Made by a program: the position numbers and the translations under genes. Below, one piece after another: positions 1 to 8,352 of a stretch of 64,000 nt of DNA. The notes beneath the pieces are model-generated. The model worked only from the letters and a program-made list of their open reading frames with translations. It did not search any database and was not told the origin of the DNA. Each line of letters starts with the position of its first letter. The stretch's first letter is position 1. The stretch lies in assembly GCF_003324565.1 (NCBI RefSeq), contig NZ_QOLA01000003.1, positions 1 to 64,000 on the forward strand. The letters run 5' to 3'. The stretch comes from Streptomyces sp. SDr-06. GTDB lineage: Bacteria; Actinomycetota; Actinomycetes; Streptomycetales; Streptomycetaceae.

Positions 1-125
1 ACGTCAAGCAGGTCGAGAAGCTCGTCGCCGACAACACCAGCGGCCGCATCCTCGGCTTCATGGGCGAGCCCGGGGTCAACGTCCTCAAGCTCAACATCGC
101 ACTCAAGGAACTCACGCAGAAGTGA
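1..125 (+). CDS. kdpC: Potassium-transporting ATPase subunit C, 3' end only
   Basis: Only the last 40 codons are in the window; the gene begins to the left. The reading frame gives a tail of the type [16 protein letters not shown]...[17 protein letters not shown], which matches the conserved KdpC C-terminus (a G-E-P-x-VNVL-x-LN-x-AL pattern). KdpC is the small membrane-anchored subunit of the high-affinity K+ pump KdpFABC. The identification is supported by the next gene, a KdpE-type response regulator 92 bp downstream on the same strand. No kdpD sensor kinase lies between them, so it should be upstream of the window or elsewhere. Confidence 0.8.
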   Translation, partial: VKQVEKLVADNTSGRILGFMGEPGVNVLKLNIALKELTQK

Positions 126-217
126 GCCCGTTAGGACCGCGGGCGGGAGCCGCGGGCCCGGACGACCTCCGGGCCCCGGCTCCCGCGGCCCGCGCACGAC
201 AGAAAGGCGGCACGCCG

Positions 218-901
218 ATGACCCGGGTGCTGGTGGTGGAGGACGAACCACAGCTCGTACGGGCTCTTGAGATCAACCTGAAGGCGCGGGCGTACGAGGT
301 GGACTCGGCGACGGACGGCGCCGGCGCCCTCCAACTCGCCGCCGTGCGGCCTCCGGACGCGGTTCTGCTCGATCTCGGCCTGCCCGACATGGACGGCCTC
401 GACGTGATGAAGGCGCTGCGTCGCTTTTCCCGGGTGCCGGTCCTGGTGGTCTCCGCGCGCAACACCTCCGACGAGAAGGTCGAGGCCCTCGACTCGGGCG
501 CGGACGACTACATCACCAAGCCGTTCAGCATGGACGAACTCCTGGCCCGCCTACGGGTCGCGACCCGCAGGGTGGAACCGGCCACGAGGAGCGCGGACGG
601 GGGAGTCGTCACCACTCAGGCCTTCACGCTCGACCTCCTCGCCAAGAAGGCGCGGCGCGCCGGACGCGACGTGCGCCTCACCCCGACCGAGTGGCACCTC
701 CTGGAAGTCCTGATCCGCAACCGCGGCCGACTGGTGAGCCAGCGCCAGCTGTTGCAGGAGGTCTGGGGCCCCAGCTACCGCACGCAGAGCAACTACCTCC
801 GCGTGTACATGGCCCAGCTGCGGCGCAAACTCGAAACGGACCCCGCGCACCCCCGCTATCTGATCACCTCCCCGGGCATGGGGTACCGCTTCGAGGTGTG
901 A
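218..901 (+). CDS. kdpE: KdpE-like OmpR-family response regulator
   Basis: A 227-residue two-domain regulator. The N-terminal receiver has the acidic pair in VVEDEP, the phosphoacceptor in LLDLGLPDMDG and the conserved lysine in TKPFS. The C-terminal half is a winged-helix OmpR/PhoB DNA-binding domain (LTPTEWHLLEVL through GYRFEV). KdpE controls the potassium pump operon in response to the KdpD kinase, and its position just behind kdpC supports that role. The ATG at 218 is chosen because a GAAAGGCGG-like ribosome site precedes it; an upstream in-frame ATG at 122 overlaps the kdpC stop and has no convincing site. Confidence 0.85.
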   Translation: MTRVLVVEDEPQLVRALEINLKARAYEVDSATDGAGALQLAAVRPPDAVLLDLGLPDMDGLDVMKALRRFSRVPVLVVSARNTSDEKVEALDSGADDYITKPFSMDELLARLRVATRRVEPATRSADGGVVTTQAFTLDLLAKKARRAGRDVRLTPTEWHLLEVLIRNRGRLVSQRQLLQEVWGPSYRTQSNYLRVYMAQLRRKLETDPAHPRYLITSPGMGYRFEV

Positions 902-1148
902 GGCCCGAAGCGGCGCGTGCGTCGTACGCGGCCTCTGGCTCTCAACTCCCGGCGTTTCCTTGACGTCCGGCAGCGGGGACGCCACTGTTCGGCTCGGGGA
1001 CGTCGGGTCCGAAAGCGCCGCCAGTGTGTCCGCCTCCGCGTCGGCGTCACGCGCCCGGTCGCGTTCGGCCCGCGGGGCACGCCGGTACCGGCCGTGTGCC
1101 CGCAGTCTCCTCCAGGGCGGCGGGGCGCGGTACAGGAAGGGCTGGTAC

Positions 1149-2510
1149 ATGACGGCGGTCCTCAGTACGGGGTGGGACAGCGTGCGGCAGCGGGCCAGAC
1201 TGAGTGCCCGGGCGCCCGGGGGCGACGCTCCCGTGGAGAGGCCGACCGCGCTCGGGCGGGCGGAGCTGCTCGGGCGGCTGCGGTGGGAGGTCATCCAGGG
1301 CGGCTCCCTGTTCCTGACGTATCCCCAACTGCTCGACGGAGCCGCCTTCGCGGTGCTGCGGCCCGCCGAACTCCTCGACGAGCTGGCCATCCGCGCGATC
1401 GGCGGGGGCGCGGTCCTGCCGATCCGGGTGAACTCCCGGAACGCGGACCTGGCGGGCCAGCTGACGGCGATGCTCTCGACCGGGTTCCTCTTCTCCTCGC
1501 TCCCCGTCCCCGACGGGCAATGCCTGCTCCTCCAGCGGGAGTTGGCCGCCCGCGCGGACGCCGACGCCGCTGCCGAAGCCCTCGCGGCGGAGGGACCGGC
1601 CGCCGTGGCGGACCGGTTGCTGACGGCCACAGGAGTCCTCGACGCTGCGCTGCGACGGCGCACGGTGGCCCGCTGGCGGGACTGGCTGGAGGCCGCCGAG
1701 CGCGGCCTGCTGGAAGTCAGCCCGCTGGCACCGGCCGACTATGCGACCGCCTACGCGCTGCGGCCCCCGCCGCGCCCCGACGAGGTGGCCGGTGAACCGG
1801 GCCGGGCGGTGCTCGCCGCCTGGACCGACGGACGGCTCGACGTGAACGGTCTGCCCAGCCGGAGCCGCCTGTACGAGAGCCTCGACCCCCTGCTGCGCTC
1901 GGACGACCCCGAGGACCGGGCCGACGCGCGGATCCTGCGCGAGTCCTTCGACGAGACGTACTACCGGGCCATCGCGGTGAGCGAGGGCTGCATGCTGGGG
2001 CTGGCCTCGCCGCGACGCGGCATCCGGCGCCGCGAGGCGGCGACGTACGTGGAGCGGACACCGGTCGTCCGCTACCCGACCCGGTTCGAACTGCGGCTGG
2101 GCCTGATGACCGGTGCGCAATGGCAGCGCTACACCGACGACGCCGCCGACGCGCTGGCCGGTTGGTGGCACCGGCGCGACCTCGCCGCCCTGCAGGAGGT
2201 GGGCGACCTGCTCGCCGGGCGTACGAAGGAGCCACCGGACGGCGGTGGGGAGGAGGCGTCGGTGACCCGGCTCCAGCGGTTCACCCAGGGCGCACGCGGA
2301 GCCACCGCCCAGATGGTCGCGGGCGGCGGGATGAGCCTGGCGACCAGCCTGCTCGGCGAGGGGATGCCGGGAGTGTTCGCCGCCGGCGCGGGCGGGGCGC
2401 TCGCCCCGGTGGTCGTCGCGGCCGTGGCGGCCGGGGTGACCCGCCTGAGCGACTTCCGGGGCCGGTACGACGTGATAGAGCTTCCCGGGGTACTGGGAAG
2501 GAGCTCCTGA
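1149..2510 (+). CDS. Conserved hypothetical protein, 453 aa
   Basis: I do not recognise the family. The first 60 residues are Arg-rich. The middle is mixed alpha-helical with no obvious catalytic motif. A Gly/Ala-rich hydrophobic stretch (about residues 375-430) near the C-terminus could be one or two membrane helices. The start at 1149 has GGAAGGG upstream; longer in-frame starts exist but would add low-complexity Ala/Ser/Arg sequence. Its stop overlaps the start of the NUDIX gene (TGATG), so the two are translationally coupled and probably work together. A role in nucleotide housekeeping is only guessed from that neighbour. Confidence 0.65.
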   Translation: MTAVLSTGWDSVRQRARLSARAPGGDAPVERPTALGRAELLGRLRWEVIQGGSLFLTYPQLLDGAAFAVLRPAELLDELAIRAIGGGAVLPIRVNSRNADLAGQLTAMLSTGFLFSSLPVPDGQCLLLQRELAARADADAAAEALAAEGPAAVADRLLTATGVLDAALRRRTVARWRDWLEAAERGLLEVSPLAPADYATAYALRPPPRPDEVAGEPGRAVLAAWTDGRLDVNGLPSRSRLYESLDPLLRSDDPEDRADARILRESFDETYYRAIAVSEGCMLGLASPRRGIRRREAATYVERTPVVRYPTRFELRLGLMTGAQWQRYTDDAADALAGWWHRRDLAALQEVGDLLAGRTKEPPDGGGEEASVTRLQRFTQGARGATAQMVAGGGMSLATSLLGEGMPGVFAAGAGGALAPVVVAAVAAGVTRLSDFRGRYDVIELPGVLGRSS

Positions 2511-3064
2511 TGGACACCGAGGCACCCCGCACGCACACCCGCAAGGCCTACACGGACGCCGACGGCGGCCGGTGGTGCGAGGTCTACCTGGACACCTACC
2601 GGCTGCCCTCCGGCACCGAGACCGTCCGCCACCGCATCCGCGTCGGCGGCGGGCGCACCGGGGTCGTCGTGCTGGCCCGGCGCGGGGACGACGTACTGCT
2701 GGTCCGCCAGTGGCGCCCCACGGTCGGCCGCTGGGCCTGGGAGCTTCCGCGTGGATTCGGGGAGATGGATCCCGTCTCGGACGCGCTGCGCGAACTGGTG
2801 GAAGAGGCAGGGCTTGTGGGCTCCGCGGCGGCCACGGTGGCGTACCTGGACATCGACTCCGGGTCGCTGGAGAGCGAGGTCGCCGTCGTCGAGGTCTCGG
2901 TCCGGGGCGACGCGTCCCCGCGCAAGGGCCCGGCCGGTGACGGGGAGGTCGCCGCCGCGCGGTGGTGGAGCCCCCCGGAGATCGCGCGGGCGGTCCGTGC
3001 GGGGGAGCTGCGGGACGGCTTCACGCTGGCCGCGCTCGGGGCGTCGCACGCGCTCCGGAGTTAG
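2510..3064 (+). CDS. NUDIX hydrolase
   Basis: A 184-residue protein with the core of a NUDIX box, RELVEEAGL, preceded by PRGFGEMD. The second half of the signature (RE-U-xEExGU), which binds the catalytic divalent metal, is intact. The first part is about two residues shorter than the textbook G-x5-E-x7 spacing, so substrate preference may be unusual. The overall layout (beta strand VVVLARR, then VRQWRPTVGRWAWELPRG) resembles ADP-ribose/ADP-sugar pyrophosphatases. The start overlaps the preceding stop by one base. It ends 32 bp from the convergent SARP gene. Confidence 0.85.
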   Translation: MDTEAPRTHTRKAYTDADGGRWCEVYLDTYRLPSGTETVRHRIRVGGGRTGVVVLARRGDDVLLVRQWRPTVGRWAWELPRGFGEMDPVSDALRELVEEAGLVGSAAATVAYLDIDSGSLESEVAVVEVSVRGDASPRKGPAGDGEVAAARWWSPPEIARAVRAGELRDGFTLAALGASHALRS

Positions 3065-3096
3065 CCGGGGCCGGACAACCGTCAGGCGCTTCGGCG

Positions 3097-6000
3097 TTAC
3101 GCCTTGAGGACCCGTTCCGCCGCGGCCTTCCCCAGCAGCGAGTGCAGCAGGCGGGTCGGGGGCAGGGCGGGGTCGAGGTAGACGTGTTCCTGGCGGTGTT
3201 CGATGACCGCGAGCATCTTGCGCAGGGTGCCGAGCGCGTCCTCCTGACGGCCCGCGTGGTGCTGGGCCTGACCCAGGAGCCCCAGGTGGAGGGGCAGACG
3301 GAGGTGGGTCCGGGAAGGGCGCAGCCCGGCCAGGGCGGACTGCATCAGCGTGATGCCCTCGGCCTCGCGGCGCGCGTGCGCGAGCGCCCAGCCCTCGGGG
3401 AGGTTCAGCATCGCCTTCCAGTAGAGCAGCCCGTGTTCGCCCGCGAGGCGCGAACCCTCCGCGCCCGAGTGCAGCGCGGTGTCGACGTCGTCCTCCCAGG
3501 CCGCCAGGACCGCGTCCACGTACAGGGCGAAGGCGCGGTCCGACGGCCTGCTCTCGTACGCCGTCAACTGGAGCAGCTGGCGGCGGCGTTCGGTCGCGGC
3601 GGCCCGGTCGCCGAGCAGCCAGTGCGTGAAGGCGTCGTAGGAACGACAGGAGACGCGCGGATCGTGCTGGAACGTACGGGCCAGCGCGTGGCCCTCGCGG
3701 GCGAAGCGGTCCGCCGTCTCGACGGCGCCCTCCAGCTCGGTGAGCGCTTCGGGGAGCAGGCCGCGGATGTGCAGGACGATGCCCTCGCCGTACGCGGCGC
3801 CCAGCCGGGCGACGGGGTGACCGGTGCGGTCGGCGAGCGTGCGCAGCAGTGCGGAGAACCGGCGGGAGTCGTCGTAGCGGCCGGTGACCAGGAGGCCCGC
3901 GCACAGCGCCCACAGCACCGACGGGTCCTCGGGGGTCCTGGTGACGGCGCTGAGCGCGCGGCCCTGGCCGAGCAGCGCCTCGGCCTCGGCGTCCCCGTAG
4001 CCCCGGGTGATGGCCAGGACCTGGCCGAGCTGGATGTGCAGCCGCTGCTCCAGGGCCGGAGCCGAGTCGTCGCCCGGCGGCAGCCGGCCGATCAGGCGGA
4101 CGGCGCGCCGCAGCCAGCTCTCCACCTGCTCGTACGCGAGGCGCTGTTCGGCCTGTTCGGCGGCGCGCAGCAGCCGGGGGAGGACCTCGCGGGCCGGCAG
4201 GGCGTCCTCGGCACGCCAGCTGTGGTGGGCGACGCGCTCGATCTCCTCGTCCTCCCGCCGCCGGTGCCCCCGCGCGCACAGCCCGGCCGCGACGCGGGCG
4301 TGCAGCCGGCAGCGTTCCTCGTGCGGCAGCTCGTCGAGGAGGGTCTCCTGGACGAGGGCGTGGGCGAAGTGGAGCCGGCCCGGGCGGTGCGGGTCCTCGT
4401 CGAGCAGCTCGGCGCGGATCGCCGACTCCAGGGCGGTGGCCACCGGTTCGTTCCCGGCGGCGGTGAGGTGCAGCAGGTCCGTGTCGACCTCGCTGCCGAT
4501 GACGGCGCACAGCCGCAGCACCCGCAGGACCGGCTCCGGCAGCGCGGCGAAACGCTGGCCCAGCGCCTCCCGTACGCCCGTCGGGACGCGGGCCAGGAGC
4601 ATGTCCGCGGCGCCCCGGTCGTGCAGGTGCCGGACGTCGCCGAGCAGGGAGAGGAGCTGCATGACGAAGTACGGGTTGCCGCGGCTGCGCCGGTGCAGCG
4701 CCTCGACGACCTCGCCGGGCACCCCGGGCCCGGCCTGCGCGCGGACCAGGGCCGCGACCGAGCTCCGGGACAGACCGCCGAGCCGTAGCGTCTCCGTCCG
4801 CGGGCCCCGCAGGGTCTCGGCGAGCGTGCGGCGGATGGCGGCGTCGGACTCGACCTCGAAGTCCCGGGCGGTCAGCACGATGCTGAGCGGGTTGCCCTGG
4901 CGGCGGATGGCGAGCAGCCGCAGCAGTTCGAGGGAGGCGGTGTCGGCCCAGTGCAGATCCTCCAGGAGCAGCACCAGCGGGCGCCGCGCGGCCAGGGTGA
5001 GCAGCACCTCGCAGACCGCGTCGTGGGCGAGGAACCGGGCCTGGGCCCAGTCGACTTCGGAGCCCTGTCCCTCGCAGGTCCGCCGCGACCGCTCCGGCAT
5101 CAGCGGGGCGAGGAGCGTGCCGAAGGGCTCGGTCGCGGCGCGGAACTCCTCCGGCCGGGTGGCCGCGAGCCGGCGCAGCACCTGGGTCCACAGCCAGTAC
5201 GGCGGGACGCCCTCGCCCTGGAAGCAGTGGCTCCACACCACCTCCAGGTCGCCGGGGGCGGCCTCCAGGCGGGGGGCGAGCTCCAGCAGGAGCCGCGTCT
5301 TGCCGACGCCGGCCGGGCCGAGGACACACGCCACGTGACCGTGGCCGGTGAGCGCGCCGGCCGCCGCGCCCACCAGGCGGTGCAGCTCCTGGTCCCGGCC
5401 GGTGAAGGGGGACGGAACCTCCGGGTCCGGGCAGTCGGGTGTCGGCGCGGCCGTGAGCTCGACCGTCTCCGGCTCGTGCGGGAGCAGCCCGTGCCCGAGC
5501 TCCTGGCGCAGGATGGCATCGCGGACGCGCTGGAGTCCCGGGGCGGTGTCCACGCCGAACTCCTCGGCCAGATGGCTGCGGGTGCGCTCGTACAGTTCCA
5601 GCGCCTCGGCCTGGCGGCCGAGGCGGGAGAGCGCGGTCATCAGATGGCCGACCAGACGTTCGCGCGCCGGGTGCAGGCCCGCTTCCTGGCCGAGCAGGAC
5701 CGCCACCTCGTCGGCGGCCCCGAGGGCGAGGCCCGCCTCGGCGCACGATTCCAGTGCGGTGAGCCGGAGTTGCTCAAGGCGGGCGCCCTCATCGATGAGC
5801 CGCGGATGCGAGCCGAACTCGCCGTACGGAGGGCCCTGCCACAGCTCCAGCGCCTCGCTGAGCCGGGCCCGCGCCGAGAGGTGGTCACGCCGGTCCAGTA
5901 ACTGCCGCCCGCAGGCCACGAGTTGCTCGAAGCGGCAGACGTCGACCTGCTCGGGGGAGAGCTGGAGGAGGTAGCCGGGTGCGAGATGCCGCACCGCCGA

Positions 6001-6306
6001 CCGGGTGCCCGGGCCGCCCGTCGGATCGAGGGCGCGCCGCAGATGGGAGACGTGGCTCTGCAACGCGGCGACGGGCCGCCGCGGTGGCTCGTGCCGCCAC
6101 AGCTCCTCGACGAGCTGCTCGGTGGGCACGACCCGGCCCAGGCGTATGAGCAGCAGGGCCAGCAGCGCCCGGCGCAGCGGGGGGCCGAGGGGCAGGTCCA
6201 CGTCCGCGTGCCGCACCGACATGGGCCCCATGACCCGCAGCAGCAGCCCGGACGCAGGGTCCTGTTCCGGCAGCGGCGGCGGGCCCGGCGTCCGAGGTGC
6301 GTACAT
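3097..6306 (-). CDS. Large SARP-family regulator (BTAD + AAA ATPase), with TTA codon
   Basis: A 1069-residue pathway-type activator. An OmpR-like winged helix (about residues 20-105) is followed by a bacterial transcriptional activation domain (about 110-260, with RFEQLV..GRQLL and RLIDEGARLEQLR). An AAA-type ATPase module follows, with Walker A GPAGVGKT at 330-337 and Walker B LVLLLEDLHWAD. The long helical C-terminus resembles the repeat region of large SARP/LAL regulators. Codon 136 is TTA (plus-strand 5899-5901), the only in-frame TTA I found in the chromosomal genes, which implies dependence on the bldA tRNA. The gene sits beside the phosphonate operon and diverges from a LuxR gene. Six 11-bp-spaced repeats lie upstream, so it probably activates the cluster and perhaps itself. 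A GGGG precedes the ATG at 6306. Confidence 0.9.
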   Translation of the reverse strand: MYAPRTPGPPPLPEQDPASGLLLRVMGPMSVRHADVDLPLGPPLRRALLALLLIRLGRVVPTEQLVEELWRHEPPRRPVAALQSHVSHLRRALDPTGGPGTRSAVRHLAPGYLLQLSPEQVDVCRFEQLVACGRQLLDRRDHLSARARLSEALELWQGPPYGEFGSHPRLIDEGARLEQLRLTALESCAEAGLALGAADEVAVLLGQEAGLHPARERLVGHLMTALSRLGRQAEALELYERTRSHLAEEFGVDTAPGLQRVRDAILRQELGHGLLPHEPETVELTAAPTPDCPDPEVPSPFTGRDQELHRLVGAAAGALTGHGHVACVLGPAGVGKTRLLLELAPRLEAAPGDLEVVWSHCFQGEGVPPYWLWTQVLRRLAATRPEEFRAATEPFGTLLAPLMPERSRRTCEGQGSEVDWAQARFLAHDAVCEVLLTLAARRPLVLLLEDLHWADTASLELLRLLAIRRQGNPLSIVLTARDFEVESDAAIRRTLAETLRGPRTETLRLGGLSRSSVAALVRAQAGPGVPGEVVEALHRRSRGNPYFVMQLLSLLGDVRHLHDRGAADMLLARVPTGVREALGQRFAALPEPVLRVLRLCAVIGSEVDTDLLHLTAAGNEPVATALESAIRAELLDEDPHRPGRLHFAHALVQETLLDELPHEERCRLHARVAAGLCARGHRRREDEEIERVAHHSWRAEDALPAREVLPRLLRAAEQAEQRLAYEQVESWLRRAVRLIGRLPPGDDSAPALEQRLHIQLGQVLAITRGYGDAEAEALLGQGRALSAVTRTPEDPSVLWALCAGLLVTGRYDDSRRFSALLRTLADRTGHPVARLGAAYGEGIVLHIRGLLPEALTELEGAVETADRFAREGHALARTFQHDPRVSCRSYDAFTHWLLGDRAAATERRRQLLQLTAYESRPSDRAFALYVDAVLAAWEDDVDTALHSGAEGSRLAGEHGLLYWKAMLNLPEGWALAHARREAEGITLMQSALAGLRPSRTHLRLPLHLGLLGQAQHHAGRQEDALGTLRKMLAVIEHRQEHVYLDPALPPTRLLHSLLGKAAAERVLKA

Positions 6307-6439
6307 GTGATCCCCACCGTTCTCGCGCTTGCGGTCGCGCCGGAGGCGGCGGACCGACGAATGCCTGGACCCTCCGTTCGTGATCTTGGCATGCCGATCG
6401 GACCGCTCCAAGGTCGTCCGGCGGGATTCCGTCACCCCA

Positions 6440-6503
6440 CGGCAAGCCGACGGCAAGGGGTCGGCAACCTCGCGGCAAGGGAGCGGTAAGGGGCACGGCA
6501 AGG
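6440..6503 (+). promoter_or_regulatory. SARP operator: six direct repeats on an 11-bp period
   Basis: Copies of CGGCAAG or close variants begin at 6440, 6451, 6462 (CGGCAAC), 6473, 6484 (CGGTAAG) and 6496. The spacing is 11, 11, 11, 11 and 12 bp. SARP proteins are known to bind heptamer repeats 11 bp apart on one DNA face, with the last repeat about 8 bp upstream of the -10 box. Here a weak -10 (GTGATC) begins 8 bp after the last repeat. The array points toward the LuxR gene at 6581, and the SARP gene itself starts 134 bp away in the other direction. Confidence 0.75.
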
Positions 6504-6580
6504 AGCCGGTGTGATCCGAACAGGGCGCCGCAAGGGGGGCGTTGCAGGATGTGCCCACTCGAACACCAGGGAGGGTCGCG

Positions 6581-7159
6581 ATGTATGACATCGGTGTGGT
6601 CCATGAACACCCGCTGATCGCCTGGGCGGTCGGGCACGCGCTGTCCGCATTCCCGGACGTACGGGTGCATCTGCTGAGCGCGGCGGCGGTCGCGCTGCCG
6701 GGCGCCCCCCTGGTGCTGCCCGACCGTCTGGACGTGCTCGTCCTCGACCGGCCGCCCGGGCGGCCCCACCCGGCCGGGATCGAGGCGGCGGCGGGCAGGG
6801 CGTCCTGCGTGGTGCTGCTGTGTGCCGCGGCCACCGAGCAGCCCTGCCCCGGAGTGTCCCTCTGTCTGCCCGAGCGCACGGATCCGGTGGCCCTGGCCAC
6901 CGCCGTGCACCTCGCGGCACGGAACGCGCGGCTGCCGCCCCGGGCGGCCGGGGCGGCGAAGGAGGCGGGGTCCCTCTCGGTGCGGGAGCGGCAGGTGCTG
7001 CGCCTGCTCGCCGACGGCCTGACCCACGATCAGGCGGCCCGCCGCCTCGGCATCAGCCGCCACACCGTGGACACCTATGTCAAACGCATCCGGGCCAAAC
7101 TGACCCTGGGCAACAAGGCGGAGCTGGTCAAGGCGGCGATGTGCTATGGCTGGAACTGA
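6581..7159 (+). CDS. LuxR-type (NarL/FixJ-like) transcriptional regulator
   Basis: A 192-residue protein. The C-terminal 65 residues are a LuxR helix-turn-helix (LSVRERQVLRLLADGLTHDQAARRLGISRHTVDTYVKRI). The N-terminal part has a receiver-like fold but lacks a clear phosphorylation aspartate pocket, and no kinase gene adjoins it, so it is best read as an orphan or atypical response regulator. GGAGG lies 6 bases before the ATG at 6581. The gene diverges from the SARP and lies downstream of the SARP operator repeats, which suggests a SARP-to-LuxR cascade controlling the phosphonate operon. That hierarchy is inferred. Confidence 0.85.
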   Translation: MYDIGVVHEHPLIAWAVGHALSAFPDVRVHLLSAAAVALPGAPLVLPDRLDVLVLDRPPGRPHPAGIEAAAGRASCVVLLCAAATEQPCPGVSLCLPERTDPVALATAVHLAARNARLPPRAAGAAKEAGSLSVRERQVLRLLADGLTHDQAARRLGISRHTVDTYVKRIRAKLTLGNKAELVKAAMCYGWN

Positions 7160-7259
7160 CCCTCGGCCACCGGATCACCGACCGGGACGCGCCCGAGTGG
7201 CGCCCGGTTCGGGCTCGGTCAGCTGACAACCGGTCCGGCCCCGGACTCCGTTCGCCGAG

Positions 7260-8315
7260 TCACCGGAAGGGGTCCGCCTCCTCGGCGAACGAGCCGTGCT
7301 CGGCCACCGCCATCCCCTGCGAGTAACCGATGCCCGCGGCGGCCAGCTCGGCCGCGAGGCCCGGTGAGGGGCGTACGACGTCCTCGTACGCGACGCCGTC
7401 GGGCAGCCGCAGCAGCTCGGGCAGCGGCACCGGCACCCCGCTGAGCCGACCCGCCCGCTCGACGCGTTCCTCGATCTCTCCCCAGTAGCCCGCCATCTTG
7501 GCGCCGCCCACCACTCCCGCGCAGCCGAGCAGCGAAAGCAGCGCGATGTTGGAGGAGTTGTCGAGGACGAAGGCCTCGCCCGCGGAGTCGCAGTCCACCA
7601 GGCGGCCCGTGGCGTCGAGCCTCCTGGCCCGGGTCCGCAGCCCGAACAGCGCGGCGGCCCGGCCGCCGGACGCGTCGGACCCGGCTCGCGTCGCGGCGGG
7701 ATCCGCCCCCGCGAGACCGTCGCGGAAGAACGCGACGAGCAGGTCCAGCGGCAGGTACAGCGTGCGGCCGGGCACGGTGAGCCCGGCCGCACGCTCCACG
7801 GCCGACATCAGCAGCAGGTGCGAGAGCGCGCGATCGGTTCCGTGCAGCGCGAGGCGGGCCGCCTCGCGGTCCGCGCCGACCGCGCGCGAAGGCACCTCGG
7901 ACAGCGGCGGCTGCCCGGCGACGACCACGTGCTTGGCCTTCTTGTTCCGGGTGAACAGCGTCTCGCGGGCCAGCGCGCCGCGCTGGTCGAGGAACCACCA
8001 CGCGTACGGCCGCCACCCCAGGTCCGAGAAGTTCACATGGGTCAGCGCGACCCGCAGATGGAAGGCCGAGGGATCGGCGCGCTGAAGGTGGCGCACGTAC
8101 CAGGAGACGCCGACCCGGGGGAAGAAGACGTTCGGGCTGGCGTGCGGGAGGCTGACCACGACGCGCCGCGCGTCGGTGAACGCGTCGAGGCCCGCGTCGT
8201 CGAGACCGAGCGCTCGCAGCGCACGCCCCTTCCCCTCGTCGGCCACGAGCGCGTCGCGCGCCGACCGCAGCCACGCGACGAACGCCCCACGGCTCTCTCT
8301 CGCGTCGAACACCAT
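7260..8315 (-). CDS. Unknown protein, last gene of phosphonate operon
   Basis: A soluble-looking protein of 351 residues that I do not recognise. Visible features are an N-terminal helical segment, a central part rich in aromatic residues (FFPRVGVSWYVRHLQRADP, WRPYAWWFLDQRG) and a Gly-rich segment (GCAGVVGGAKMAGYWGEIEERV) that might form a ligand loop. It follows the MFS exporter gene by 37 bp on the same strand and closes the 11-gene run, so it most likely has a cluster-specific role in biosynthesis, tailoring or resistance. The start at 8315 fits a GGAACGGTGAC leader; an upstream in-frame ATG at 8351 is less likely. Confidence 0.7.
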   Translation of the reverse strand: MVFDARESRGAFVAWLRSARDALVADEGKGRALRALGLDDAGLDAFTDARRVVVSLPHASPNVFFPRVGVSWYVRHLQRADPSAFHLRVALTHVNFSDLGWRPYAWWFLDQRGALARETLFTRNKKAKHVVVAGQPPLSEVPSRAVGADREAARLALHGTDRALSHLLLMSAVERAAGLTVPGRTLYLPLDLLVAFFRDGLAGADPAATRAGSDASGGRAAALFGLRTRARRLDATGRLVDCDSAGEAFVLDNSSNIALLSLLGCAGVVGGAKMAGYWGEIEERVERAGRLSGVPVPLPELLRLPDGVAYEDVVRPSPGLAAELAAAGIGYSQGMAVAEHGSFAEEADPFR

Positions 8316-8352
8316 GTCACCGTTCCTTTCCGAGACCGCGTCGAGGCACAAC

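Noticed and set aside
2129..5746. Very long minus-strand open frame of about 1205 codons overlapping the SARP gene
   Set aside because: It is Arg/Pro/Gly-rich nonsense typical of the wrong frame in high-GC DNA; the SARP frame carries recognisable domains.
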